The translations under genes were made by a program, and so were the position numbers. This document shows, one piece after another, positions 10,069 through 19,240 of a stretch of DNA of 64,000 bases (position 1 is its first letter; the number at the start of each line of letters is the position of its first letter). The notes under the pieces were generated by a model, which was not told where the DNA came from, did not search any database, and saw only the letters and a list, made by a program, of their open reading frames with translations. This stretch comes from Halalkalibacter krulwichiae (lineage in GTDB: Bacteria; Bacillota; Bacilli; Bacillales; Bacillaceae_D): positions 3,743,501 through 3,807,500 of the forward strand of contig NZ_CP020814.1 of the NCBI RefSeq assembly GCF_002109385.1, read 5' to 3'.

Positions 10069-11256
10069 TTACGTAATTGAATCTTGTAAAACAAGGTCAT
10101 CTTTTACGAGTAAAATCCCTACTTGATGATGCTCACCATCATAGAGAGCTCCTTGGGCAAAGCGTACTTCACCATCATGGTTGAGTACTTCTAACTTACA
10201 AAAAGCAGAATTCAATTGCAAAGCATCATAGAAGCTCGTTTCACTATTTACCGCTTGTCCGTTCACCTTGGCAATGGTTTCCCCAACAGAAATTTTCATT
10301 TTTTCTGCCGGACTTCCTGGCAGTACCCCTAAAACGATACACCCTTTTGACTTCGTTGCAAATATAGCAGAACGCTTTTCTTCAAGAGCTTTCGTTTGAT
10401 ACGTTAGTAATTCACGACCAACAATTGCCAATACACCTAACACTACAGCTAAAACTGGAACAAAATAACTCCCAATTGCAAACAGTGAAAATAAAAACCC
10501 TAGTCCTAAAACGCGATTGCCAATCGCTTTGATCGGATGTGTCGGAATAGAACCGCGAACGACCTGCTGGAAACCAATTAAAAATGGAACAAGAACGGGT
10601 TGAAGGGCTACATCCCCTATATGAATAGCTGGCCAATAAGAGATGGCCGGAATAACGCCCTCTGGAATAAACAAAATAACAGGTATGATCCACAGGCGTT
10701 TGGCTACATGTAAACCAATCCACTTGCCGCGCTTGCTTTTTTCAAGTCGTGGTGAAGTATAAACAGCCCCGTTGATTCGAATGAGAAACCCTTCCACAAT
10801 CATTAGAACGATAAGCAAACTGGCAACAGCTACGAGTGGTACTTGTGTAAGAATTTCATAGATTGGTTTTAGGAAATCTATTCTTCCAAGCAACGGCTCA
10901 AGCCCATATAGAAGCAATAACAACCCTAACGCATAGACGGGCGTTACCCAACGAAGTTGTGTCGTTACAGCTAATACAAGATAGAACGCCGCAACAATCG
11001 CCAGCCATTCCCAGGAGACTACAATGCCGAGGGCTATTGTCACGACAGAGACGTAAATCCCTGCTAACAACGCCGGTAAAAATGGAATTGTAAAATCAGC
11101 CATCCTTCGATAAACACGCGTATGAAAGGCCATTCGCTCCTTTTTGACCCTGTAATTGGCCATTAAGTAAAGAATAGCGATGCCGATATATAAAACAGGA
11201 TTTGCTAAAAAATAAAGGATAAAAACACTAATCATATGTAAGATGTCTGTTATCAT
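10069..11256 (-). CDS. minJ: Cell-division topological determinant MinJ (PDZ membrane protein)
   Basis: Polytopic membrane protein that bridges DivIVA and MinD at poles and septa, so that division is blocked away from mid-cell. The ATG at 11256 follows GAAGGAGT; 395 residues, as in B. subtilis (397). Residues 1-300 hold about 8 hydrophobic segments. A C-terminal cytosolic PDZ domain begins near residue 310 (GCIVLGVLPGSPAEKMKISV, GETIAKVNGQAV). Position next to ctpB-ftsXE is the B. subtilis arrangement. Confidence 0.9.
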   Translation of the reverse strand: MITDILHMISVFILYFLANPVLYIGIAILYLMANYRVKKERMAFHTRVYRRMADFTIPFLPALLAGIYVSVVTIALGIVVSWEWLAIVAAFYLVLAVTTQLRWVTPVYALGLLLLLYGLEPLLGRIDFLKPIYEILTQVPLVAVASLLIVLMIVEGFLIRINGAVYTSPRLEKSKRGKWIGLHVAKRLWIIPVILFIPEGVIPAISYWPAIHIGDVALQPVLVPFLIGFQQVVRGSIPTHPIKAIGNRVLGLGFLFSLFAIGSYFVPVLAVVLGVLAIVGRELLTYQTKALEEKRSAIFATKSKGCIVLGVLPGSPAEKMKISVGETIAKVNGQAVNSETSFYDALQLNSAFCKLEVLNHDGEVRFAQGALYDGEHHQVGILLVKDDLVLQDSIT

Positions 11257-11337
11257 AGTTGTGACTCCTTCAACTATTGTTTCTTTCACTATAACAATTT
11301 TTTCCGTTAAGACGTATATATTTTTCCTTTTTCATGT

Positions 11338-11376
11338 AAAAAGGTACATCCTCACTCTAACAGAAGGATGTACCTT
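11338..11376 (-). terminator. Terminator of ctpB
   Basis: 11-bp stem AAGGTACATCC/GGATGTACCTT with the minus strand running into TTTTT. Confidence 0.85.
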
Positions 11377-11406
11377 TATCATTCGACAAAAGTTTGTCGA
11401 TTCCTC

Positions 11407-12861
11407 TTATTCGTTTGCTTGTTTTATTAATAATTCAAGAGCCGTTTGGAACTGATTATCGTTTTCCCTGTCACGAACTTGCTCAACAACCTCTTGTTGA
11501 ATCAAAGCTGCTGTCTCTTCGTCAATTTCTCCAGTAGGATCAAGATCTTGATCACGTTGGAAGGCTGTTACAGCTTGCTTTGTCTGTTCGCTGTAGTAGC
11601 CATCATCGCGCCCAGGTTCAAACCCTAGCCCTTTTAGCATGAGTTGAGCATTTTTAATTTGTTCACTCATCATATCTTCTCGGAGAGCACCAACATCACC
11701 AACAGATAGCGGAGCGGAATAGAAATAGTCAGGCTGTCTTACTTCAACAGTCGGTTTGACTCCCTCACCATTAATGTCATTACCGCCAGATGTTAACCAT
11801 TTAAACAGTGATAATTTCAACTCACTGCCATCACCTAGCTTTATCGTCTGTTGAACGGTCCCTTTCCCAAACGTTTTCTCACCGACAACATCATATCCAC
11901 CACCCTCAATTAAAGCAGCTGCTAAAATTTCAGAGGCAGAGGCCGACGCTCCGTCTGTAATTCCAATGATTGGATAAGGCTTTGTCTCATTTAAATTAGA
12001 CATATAGCGGATTTTTTCACCTTCACGATTTTCAATTTGAACAATTGGAGTACCACCTGGGATAATAAGCTTCCCGATGTCTTCAACCGCATTCAAATAA
12101 CCACCAGGATTTCCACGAACATCAATTAATAGACCATCAATTCCTTGTTCCTCTAGTTCCATTAATTTTTCTTGGAAACGATCAGCTGTATCCTCAGAAA
12201 ACGAGGTGATTTCAAGTAAACCATATGTCTGACCATCACGTTCTATCACGTCTTTTCGTACCGTTTCGATTGGAATTAGCCCACGTTCAACAGGAATTTC
12301 AAATAATTCATTGACTCCTGCCCGTTCTACGGTTAAGCGGACTGTTGTTCCTTTCTCGCCTCTAATTTGCAAGACCGCCTCATAAAGAGAGAGACCATCA
12401 ATCGATTCACCATCAATCTCAATGATCTTATCATTTGGTTGTAACCCAGCTTTTTCAGCCGGTGAGTCTCGGAATGGAGCAACGATTGTCACTTTACCAT
12501 TAGTCATGCTGACTTCAGCACCAATCCCCTCAAAATGAGAACCGAGCGATTCAACAAACTGAGTTGCTGTTTCCTGATCCATATAAACAGAGTAAGGATC
12601 ATCTAATGTACGTAACATGCCTTCAATTGCACCTTCATATAACTCCTGCTCACTAACCTCTTCGACATATTGTTCTTGGATAATCGAAAGAGCCTTTTCA
12701 AATTTAGCGGACAACTCTTTACTAGATAACGTTTCCTCTACCTTCTCATCCGCTACAGTTGAGTCTGTTTTCACACTTGGCGGTGAAGATTGAAAATAAA
12801 AACCAAATACTCCTAACACAAACACCGCCGCAATAATCATCAGAACCTGCTTCTTATTCAT
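11407..12861 (-). CDS. ctpB: Carboxy-terminal processing protease CtpB (S41)
   Basis: Secreted or membrane-anchored serine protease; in B. subtilis CtpB cleaves SpoIVFA to trigger pro-SigK processing. The ATG at 12861 follows GGGAG; 484 residues. Order: N-terminal signal/anchor helix (about 5-25), helical segment, PDZ domain (about 110-190; DKIIEIDGESIDGLSLYEAV), S41 core with the catalytic Ser in GASASASEILAAALIEGG and Lys in GEKTFGKGTVQQ, and a C-terminal peptidoglycan-binding domain (AQLMLKGLGFEPGRDDGYYS, QTKQAVTAFQ). The upstream region to 13046 is gene-free. Confidence 0.92.
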   Translation of the reverse strand: MNKKQVLMIIAAVFVLGVFGFYFQSSPPSVKTDSTVADEKVEETLSSKELSAKFEKALSIIQEQYVEEVSEQELYEGAIEGMLRTLDDPYSVYMDQETATQFVESLGSHFEGIGAEVSMTNGKVTIVAPFRDSPAEKAGLQPNDKIIEIDGESIDGLSLYEAVLQIRGEKGTTVRLTVERAGVNELFEIPVERGLIPIETVRKDVIERDGQTYGLLEITSFSEDTADRFQEKLMELEEQGIDGLLIDVRGNPGGYLNAVEDIGKLIIPGGTPIVQIENREGEKIRYMSNLNETKPYPIIGITDGASASASEILAAALIEGGGYDVVGEKTFGKGTVQQTIKLGDGSELKLSLFKWLTSGGNDINGEGVKPTVEVRQPDYFYSAPLSVGDVGALREDMMSEQIKNAQLMLKGLGFEPGRDDGYYSEQTKQAVTAFQRDQDLDPTGEIDEETAALIQQEVVEQVRDRENDNQFQTALELLIKQANE

Positions 12862-13045
12862 TCTACCAACTCCCACTATGTCTAAAACATGCTTTACCTA
12901 CAACCAGAATTAAATCCAAGCACTAAAAATGAAAGCAAAAGGCACCACACAAACCGTGCAATGCCTATACCATTCTAAATAAACATAAAAATACCAAAAC
13001 CCAAAAACATCCCTACATTAATGTATGCATAAATGGACGAGTTAT

Positions 13046-13130
13046 GCAATGAGCGTAGCCGATGCCTTCCCTTAAGCTTTTTATGAGCGCCCTTCTCATA
13101 AAAAGCGCGCTAGCTGAACGGAGCCATTGC
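13046..13130. repeat. Structured intergenic repeat, copy 1
   Basis: 85-bp element with outer arms GCAATG/CATTGC and an inner perfect stem CTTTTTATGAG / CTCATAAAAAG around a short loop. Closely matches elements at 22791-22873 and 22938-23019. A partial copy (GCAATGAGCGCAGCCGATGCC) follows at 13189-13209. Located in the 430-bp gap between the envC-like gene and ctpB. Looks like a small palindromic repeat family; no ORF. Confidence 0.75.
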
Positions 13131-13261
13131 CATTCCTCGATGATTCCCCTCCAAAAAGTCGCTTTTTACCTTTTGGGATTGGATCTATGCAATGAGCGCA
13201 GCCGATGCCAATCCTCTAATGACCCATTTCCTTCATTGTAGTAAACAACCGAAAATAAGTC

Positions 13262-13294
13262 AAAACCTCACCACTTTTTTCATGCGGTGAGGTT
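13262..13294 (-). terminator. Terminator of the envC-like gene
   Basis: 9-bp stem AACCTCACC/GGTGAGGTT with a T-rich tail on the minus strand, 14 bp after the stop. Confidence 0.8.
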
Positions 13295-13307
13295 TATATC
13301 ATTTTAT

Positions 13308-14666
13308 TTAGGGTAAATAACGCATAGGATCTACTGCATTCGCTGAGCCGTTCCATCCGCCTTCATGAACCTCAAAGTGAAGGTGAGCTCCAAATGAATG
13401 TCCAGTGTTCCCCATTAAACCAAGACGTTGTCCTTTAGAAACACGTTGTCCTGAAGATACTTCTCTGTTTTCTAAGTGTGCATATAAAGTTGTAACTAAA
13501 CGACCATTTACTTGGTGCGCAATGATTACAGTATTTCCATAACTATTTGAATAATAGGATTGAACAACTGTACCATCTTGAACCGCTACAACTGGTACGT
13601 CACCCGTACGACCATTTTTTCCGATATCTATTCCGTAGTGCATACGTCCACCTGAGAACGCACGAGGGCCAAATCCAGATGTGATAGATCCAGTAGCCGG
13701 ACGCATAAAGCCAGATCCTGTTACAGGAGGAGCACTATGAACTTGTGATGAACCACTGTTTGAGCTTGAAGAGCTTGAAGAATTTGAACTCGAGTTCGAG
13801 CTTGAACTGCTCGAAGAACTACTTGAGCTAGCACTACGAGAAGCTAATTCTTCTGCTTCCTTACGTTTACGCTCTTCTTCTTCTTTTTTGCGTTTTTCCT
13901 CTGCTTCAAATGCAGCAAGCTCTTGTTTTAAGGCTTGTTCTTGATTACGCAGAATGTCTTCTTCGCCTTCAAGACCTTCAAGGTCTGCGTGTAACTCACC
14001 TTCTGTTGACTGAAGCTGTCCCATAATACGGTCTTTCTCTTGACGTTGTGCTTCTAGATCAGCCATTAACACTTCAAGTTCTGCTAAGTGAGATTCTAAT
14101 TTTTCTAATTGTACTTCTACTTCTGCTTTTGCTTCTTCCAATTGAAGGTGATCTTCAATATGTGCATCTAAGATGTTACGATCTTGTGTAGCAATAATTG
14201 ATAATGCACTAACACGATCAAGAAAATCACTAAACGTTTGCGCACCTAAAATAACTTCTAAATAGTTAACCGAGCCACCTGTTTGATACATAGAGCGAGC
14301 ACGTTCTTTTAGAAGTTCATCTCGTTCTGCAATTCGTTCTTCTAAAATTTTAATTTCTTCTTGAAGTTCCTCAATTTTTTCTTGAACTTCTTCAATTTCA
14401 GCACGTTTATCTCGAATCTTTTGATTTGTTTCCGCTACAGCTTCATCTATAGCCTGAATTTCAGCTGTAATATCATTCATTTCCTCTTGTAACTTTTCAA
14501 TTTCAGATTCTTTCTTTTGTTGTTTCGCTTTAACTTCTGCACGTTCTTTTTCTACATCTGATATTTGGTTTTTGAGTTCAGTATTCGCTAGTGCCTTCGG
14601 GTTAAACCCAAAAGAACCCGCTGTTAATATTACCGCTAAGGCGATAAGCCCAAGTTTCCTTTTCAT
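13308..14666 (-). CDS. EnvC-like murein hydrolase activator / M23 peptidase
   Basis: Secreted protein of 452 residues starting at ATG 14666 (GAGGAGG upstream). A signal peptide (about 1-30) is followed by a long Lys/Glu-rich coiled coil (about 30-270), a Ser/Asn-only low-complexity linker and a C-terminal LytM/M23 domain. The metal-site motifs are present: HYGIDIG and HLHFEVH with TLYAHL, so it may be an active endopeptidase. Coiled coil plus M23 directly downstream of ftsEX is the arrangement of hydrolases or activators gated by FtsEX during division. Not equivalent to B. subtilis CwlO, which has an NlpC/P60 domain. Confidence 0.9.
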   Translation of the reverse strand: MKRKLGLIALAVILTAGSFGFNPKALANTELKNQISDVEKERAEVKAKQQKKESEIEKLQEEMNDITAEIQAIDEAVAETNQKIRDKRAEIEEVQEKIEELQEEIKILEERIAERDELLKERARSMYQTGGSVNYLEVILGAQTFSDFLDRVSALSIIATQDRNILDAHIEDHLQLEEAKAEVEVQLEKLESHLAELEVLMADLEAQRQEKDRIMGQLQSTEGELHADLEGLEGEEDILRNQEQALKQELAAFEAEEKRKKEEEERKRKEAEELASRSASSSSSSSSSSSNSSSNSSSSSSSNSGSSQVHSAPPVTGSGFMRPATGSITSGFGPRAFSGGRMHYGIDIGKNGRTGDVPVVAVQDGTVVQSYYSNSYGNTVIIAHQVNGRLVTTLYAHLENREVSSGQRVSKGQRLGLMGNTGHSFGAHLHFEVHEGGWNGSANAVDPMRYLP

Positions 14667-14708
14667 CCAGCTGCTCCTCCTCAACCTTTTTCAACTTGTT
14701 ATGTAGTT

Positions 14709-14737
14709 GTTCAAAAAGGCGGTTTGCCTTTTTGAAC
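14709..14737 (-). terminator. Hairpin between ftsX and the envC-like gene
   Basis: 12-bp stem GTTCAAAAAGGC/GCCTTTTTGAAC. It lacks a clean T tract beyond the stem, so it may attenuate or protect the transcript rather than fully terminate. Confidence 0.55.
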
Positions 14738-14743
14738 AGCTTC

Positions 14744-15637
14744 TTATACTTTTAAGAATTTACGAACCGACATCATGCTTCCCCAGATACCGATAAATGC
14801 CCCAATCAAAAGCAGCAATCCTGCAATTTGCCACACGTGTGGGAAGACAGGAAGTAACGAGATGAACATTATTTCAATACGCGCACCTAGATTAGTAAAG
14901 ATATACGAGTAACCAAATACAATGACGATAATAGGAATAAGCGCTCCTAGTATCCCAAGTAGCATACCTTCCACAAAAAATGGCCAACGAATGAAACCAT
15001 TTGTAGCTCCAACGAGTTTCATAATTTGAATCTCTCTTTTTCTTGCTACAATCGTTATCTTAATCGTATTAGCGATTAGAAACATCGCTGTAAACATCAT
15101 ACCGACAACGAGAATTAATCCACCTGTGCGTATTAAACTCGTAGCTGTGAACAACCGATCAACATAATCACTTCCATAATTGACACGCTCCACATTCTCA
15201 AGAGGCTCAATATTACTAGCAACTTGTTCTGTTAATTGAGGCGTTGTGGAACGAACAACAAAGGAATCATTCAGTGGGTTTTCTTCGCGAATTGACTCGA
15301 ACACTTCTCCACTTTCTTGTAAACTATCAATCAGTTGATCTAAGCCTTCCTCTTTATCGACATACGTAATCGATTCGATGTTAGGAATTTGCTCTATTTC
15401 TGCCAGCAGCTCTGCCTGGTCCTCTTCTGTTGCTGTTAATTCAATATATACTTTTATCTCAACATCCTCTTCAATACCAGTTGCAATATTGTTGACGTTC
15501 ATAATAAGCAAAATGAACACTCCGACAACAAAAAGCATCACTGCAACGGCACTAATTGATGCAAAGGTCATCCAACCATTTCTACCTAAATTTCGTGTAC
15601 CTTCTCGAACATGCCGTCCGAGGGTTCTAAGCTTCAT
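14744..15637 (-). CDS. ftsX: Cell-division ABC transporter permease FtsX
   Basis: Membrane partner of FtsE; couples ATP hydrolysis to peptidoglycan hydrolase activity outside the cell. 297 residues, four membrane helices: one near 20-45, a large extracellular domain about 50-170 (KVYIELTATEEDQAELLAEI region), then three C-terminal helices. Overlaps the 3' end of ftsE by 11 bp, indicating coupling. The N-terminal LGRHVREGTRNLGRNGWMTF is characteristic. Confidence 0.95.
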   Translation of the reverse strand: MKLRTLGRHVREGTRNLGRNGWMTFASISAVAVMLFVVGVFILLIMNVNNIATGIEEDVEIKVYIELTATEEDQAELLAEIEQIPNIESITYVDKEEGLDQLIDSLQESGEVFESIREENPLNDSFVVRSTTPQLTEQVASNIEPLENVERVNYGSDYVDRLFTATSLIRTGGLILVVGMMFTAMFLIANTIKITIVARKREIQIMKLVGATNGFIRWPFFVEGMLLGILGALIPIIVIVFGYSYIFTNLGARIEIMFISLLPVFPHVWQIAGLLLLIGAFIGIWGSMMSVRKFLKV

Positions 15638-16313
15638 AGCCGTAGCTCCCCCTTACTTCATCTCGGACAACTCGTCCACCTTCAATGGCAATGACACGTT
15701 TTTTAATTGTGTTAACAATATCTTTATTATGAGTTGCCATAATAATTGTTGTCCCACGGTGGTTGATATCATCTAAGATGTCCATAATTTCCCAAGCTGT
15801 GTCTGGATCTAGATTTCCTGTAGGCTCATCGGCTATCAGTACTTCCGGGCTGTTGACAATGGCACGAGCAATTGCTACTCGTTGCTGCTCTCCCCCTGAT
15901 AACTCATGCGGCAAAGCTCTTGCTTTGTTCTTCAACCTAACAACATCTAAAACATCCATTACTTTTCGTTTAATCACACTTGGATTTTCTTCTATAACTT
16001 CTAAAGCAAATGCTACATTCTCATAGACTGATAGACTTGGGAGTAATTTAAAGTCTTGGAATACGACTCCCATTCTTCTTCTTAAAGCAGGAATTTCTCT
16101 TTCCTTTAGCTTTGCAAGATTCGTTTTATCTATGAAGATGTCGCCCTTTGTCGGTTTTTCTTCACGATACATCATTTTAATGAACGTCGATTTCCCTGCT
16201 CCACTTGGACCAACGACATAAATAAATTCACCTTTATCGATCGAAATCGAGATCCCATTTATCGCTTTAACGTTATTTGGGTAGGCTTTCCATACGTCTT
16301 TCATTTCAATCAT
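15627..16313 (-). CDS. ftsE: Cell-division ATP-binding protein FtsE
   Basis: 228-residue ABC ATPase. Walker A GPSGAGKST near residue 36, signature LSGGEQQRVAIARA near 140, Walker B VLIADEPTGNLD near 160 and the H-loop MATHNKD. Paired with ftsX in one operon; in B. subtilis FtsEX controls hydrolase activity and sporulation entry. Confidence 0.96.
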   Translation of the reverse strand: MIEMKDVWKAYPNNVKAINGISISIDKGEFIYVVGPSGAGKSTFIKMMYREEKPTKGDIFIDKTNLAKLKEREIPALRRRMGVVFQDFKLLPSLSVYENVAFALEVIEENPSVIKRKVMDVLDVVRLKNKARALPHELSGGEQQRVAIARAIVNSPEVLIADEPTGNLDPDTAWEIMDILDDINHRGTTIIMATHNKDIVNTIKKRVIAIEGGRVVRDEVRGSYGYEA

Positions 16314-16511
16314 TTTTTCACATCCCTGCGTTTCTTCTTACTTGTGCTAACGTTGAAGCACAGGATCGTAGCTTGTCCAGACAAAAAAACATGTTGGATT
16401 TTCGGTACTTCTGTCGTTTCCTAAATCATTATAACACCTAAACAAATAAATAGGTGGATCATTTATGTTACAATTTCATTTCAAGTTGTTAAAAGATCTT
16501 GTAATAAAACC

Positions 16512-16543
16512 AAAAAAAACCATCTTTCTTTTTCAGAAGATGG
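16512..16543 (-). terminator. Terminator of cccB
   Basis: Stem GCCATCTT/AAGATGGT-type with eight T on the minus strand, just past the cccB stop. The remaining ftsE-cccB gap shows no gene. Confidence 0.82.
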
Positions 16544-16570
16544 CTTTTTTGAGATAAGATTGTTTCGATA

Positions 16571-16930
16571 TTATTGCGATTCAATCCATCTAGCTAAGTT
16601 TTCTGCGTCTTCAGCAGGAATGTTAATAGCAGGCATTGTTCCTTGTCCATTTTGGATAACGTTTAGAATTTGCTCAGCAGTATGTCCCTCTCCAGCTAAA
16701 GCAGGACCCATAGCTCCTTCTAAGTTTCCACCGTGACAGCTAATACAGCTTGCTTCGTATTGTTCACGAGCCGCAGTCGCATCGAAATCACCTGTTGCTT
16801 CTTCCACCGCTGCTTCATCTGCTGGTGCTTCTTCTGGCGCTGCTTCCTCAGGAGCAGGAGCCGCTTCATCACCACCACCACATGCTGTTAGCGCCGTTAC
16901 TAAGCCAAGTGCAAGTAGAAATTTCTTCAT
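16571..16930 (-). CDS. cccB: Lipoprotein cytochrome c-551
   Basis: 119 residues from ATG 16930 (GGAGGGAG upstream). Lipobox LTAC near residue 16 makes it a membrane-anchored lipoprotein (Lgt substrate). An Ala/Glu/Pro-rich acidic linker of about 30 residues precedes a small class I cytochrome c fold: heme motif CISCH and an axial Met in GTMPAI. Small electron carrier to cytochrome c oxidase. The acidic linker suits an alkaliphile membrane surface (inference). Confidence 0.93.
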   Translation of the reverse strand: MKKFLLALGLVTALTACGGGDEAAPAPEEAAPEEAPADEAAVEEATGDFDATAAREQYEASCISCHGGNLEGAMGPALAGEGHTAEQILNVIQNGQGTMPAINIPAEDAENLARWIESQ

Positions 16931-16999
16931 GTCTTCTCCCTCCTTTCTTGGAAAATTAAGGAGTAACTCCATTCAGTATTATAACCCTCTTTTGATGTT

Positions 17000-17875
17000 T
17001 TAAGCTCGTTTAAACCCTTCCCCGAGAACTTCTGTCGCGTTAGAAACAATGACAAACGCTTTTGGATCAACCATTTTGACTACTTGTTTCAATTTTGTGA
17101 CCTCGGTTTGATGGACAACACACATGAGAACATCGCGTTCTTCGTTCGTATATCCTCCATAACCGCTTAATTTCGTCACACCACGATCAATGTCTCGCAG
17201 TAGAACTTGCCGAACTTCTTCTTGATGGTTAGAAATAATGAGAGCTATCTTTGCATAGCCTACCCCCATTTGTACAATATCAACCGTTTTTCCAGTAACA
17301 AATAAACTAATTAATGCATAAAGGGCAAGTTCAATCCCAAAAGCGACGGCTGACGTAATAACTATTAATCCATCAATTAGAAAAACGGCGAATCCGAGCG
17401 AAAGACCTGAATATTTCTGAATAATTTGTGCTGCTAAATCGGTCCCTCCCGTACTCGCACTTGCTCGAAAGACAATACCAATCCCGAGCCCAACACCGAT
17501 CCCGCCAAATAATGCTCCAAGAAGCGGATCTTCAAAGCCAACCGACCAGTCTCTCGTTACATAAACAATTAATGGTAAAAAAGCGGTACCTATTAACGTT
17601 TTTAAGCCGTATTTAAATCCTCCTAGCAATAAAATACCAAGGATAAATAATGGTATATTCAGCGACCACTGGGTAAACGCTGGTTCAATACCGAAAAGGT
17701 GAGCGACAATCGTACTAATCCCGCTCACTCCACCAGAAGCAATTTTATTTGGAAGCAAAAATAAATTAAATGCAATCGCGACAATCGCTGCACCGACTAA
17801 AATATATGTATAATCCAATAGTAATTGCTTAGTCCGACTTGGTGGCGGTTGCCCTCTTCGTTGCTTCATCATCAT
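17000..17875 (-). CDS. yvjA: YitT family membrane protein (YvjA)
   Basis: 291 residues from ATG 17875 behind AAGGAGTGA. Five or six membrane helices (PNKIASGGVSGISTIVAHLF, ASASTGGTDLAAQIIQKYSG) followed by a C-terminal DUF2179-type cytosolic domain (DIDRGVTKLSGYGGYTNEER, MCVVHQTEV). Position between prfB and cccB matches B. subtilis yvjA. Function unknown. Confidence 0.88.
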   Translation of the reverse strand: MMMKQRRGQPPPSRTKQLLLDYTYILVGAAIVAIAFNLFLLPNKIASGGVSGISTIVAHLFGIEPAFTQWSLNIPLFILGILLLGGFKYGLKTLIGTAFLPLIVYVTRDWSVGFEDPLLGALFGGIGVGLGIGIVFRASASTGGTDLAAQIIQKYSGLSLGFAVFLIDGLIVITSAVAFGIELALYALISLFVTGKTVDIVQMGVGYAKIALIISNHQEEVRQVLLRDIDRGVTKLSGYGGYTNEERDVLMCVVHQTEVTKLKQVVKMVDPKAFVIVSNATEVLGEGFKRA

Positions 17876-18034
17876 AACAGTCACTCCTTACGTATAGAAT
17901 GTCCAAATAATCCTTGCGTAGTATAGCATTAGCTTTCATATTCTGTAAATGAGACCGTGCTAACACGGTGATGGAGTGAAGTATATTCGAGATATTTCCT
18001 TATTTAAAACCGTAACAAGAGCTCTCTTAACGAG

Positions 18035-18059
18035 AAAAAGTCACCTAAAAAGGTGACTT
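18035..18059 (-). terminator. Terminator of prfB
   Basis: Stem AAGTCACCT/AGGTGACTT with TTTTT on the minus strand. Confidence 0.85.
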
Positions 18060-18066
18060 CCTCTTA

Positions 18067-19171
18067 TTATTGCCCTAACGCTAAGCGCAGATATGCATCA
18101 ATAAAACCATCAAGGTCTCCATCCATGACAGAGTTTGTGTTTCCAACTTCATACCCTGTACGGTGATCCTTCACCATGCTGTATGGATGGAAAACATATG
18201 AGCGAATCTGGCTTCCCCAGCCGATTTCTTTTTGCTCACCACGAATTTCCGCTAGCTCCGCTTGTTGCTTTTCAATTTCCAATTGATAAAGCTTTGCTTT
18301 CATCATTTTCATTGCGCGTTCGCGGTTTTTAATTTGTGACCGTTCCGTTTGACACGTCACAACGGTGTTGGTCGGTACGTGCGTAATACGAACAGCTGAG
18401 TCAGTCGTGTTAATATGCTGACCACCAGCTCCGCTTGCACGGTACGTATCAATTTTTAAATCTTCTGGTGATATATCAATTTCGACATTATCATCAAGCT
18501 CCGGCATGATCTCACATGAAACGAACGACGTGTGACGGCGACCCGATGAGTCAAATGGTGAAATTCGCACTAAGCGATGAACACCTTTTTCTGCTTTTAA
18601 ATAACCGTAGGCGTTATGCCCTTTGATTAAGAGGGTAACACTTTTCACACCAGCTTCATCGCCCGGTAAATAATCAAGTGTTTCAACTTTAAAGCTTTTG
18701 TCTTCTGCCCAACGCGTGTACATACGAAGCAACATCGACGCCCAGTCTTGAGACTCCGTTCCGCCAGCACCAGGGTGAAGCTCTAGAATTGCATTGTTCT
18801 TATCATATGGCTCACTCAGTAAAAGCTGAAGTTCAAAATCATTCATCTCCTGAGAAAGAGCTTTTACCCCAACTTCAAGCTCTTGCTGCAGATCTTCATC
18901 AGGCTCTTCTTTGACTAAGTCATATGAAACTTCAAGATCTTCAAACTTCTCTGCTAACTGTAAAAATGTATTCACTTGCTCCTTCAACGCATTTGCTTCA
19001 TTAATAACTACTTGCGCTGCATCTTGATCGTTCCAGAAATCTGGATCGGTCATTTTTTCGTCCAATTCAGCAATACGCTCTTGCTTCTCATCGAGGTCAA
19101 AGAGACCCCCTAAATTCATTTAGTCGTTTTTCCACTTGGGAAAGTTCTTGCTTGATTTCTACTAATTCCAT
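18067..19171 (-). CDS. prfB: Peptide chain release factor 2 (programmed +1 frameshift)
   Basis: Releases peptides at UGA and UAA stop codons. A short first frame from ATG 19171 (preceded by GAGGTGAG) encodes 24 residues starting [10 protein letters not shown], ends at an in-frame TGA at 19097-19099, and continues in the +1 frame as [12 protein letters not shown]. The joined product is about 367 residues with GGQ ([16 protein letters not shown]) and the stop-recognition SPF ([14 protein letters not shown]). A short ORF starting inside the second frame would miss the true N-terminus. Followed by a strong terminator and preceded by secA. Confidence 0.97.
19096..19112 (-). promoter_or_regulatory. 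RF2 autoregulatory +1 frameshift site
   Basis: On the coding strand AGGGGG (internal Shine-Dalgarno) is followed three bases later by CTT TGA C. This is the classic RF2 site: slow termination at UGA when RF2 is scarce lets the ribosome slip +1 from CUU to UUU and make full-length RF2. Confidence 0.95.
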
Positions 19172-19240
19172 CTTCTCACCTCAGGAGGATGAGCCAGATC
19201 TCCTCTGACTCATCCAACTCTTTCTATATTATTGTTATTA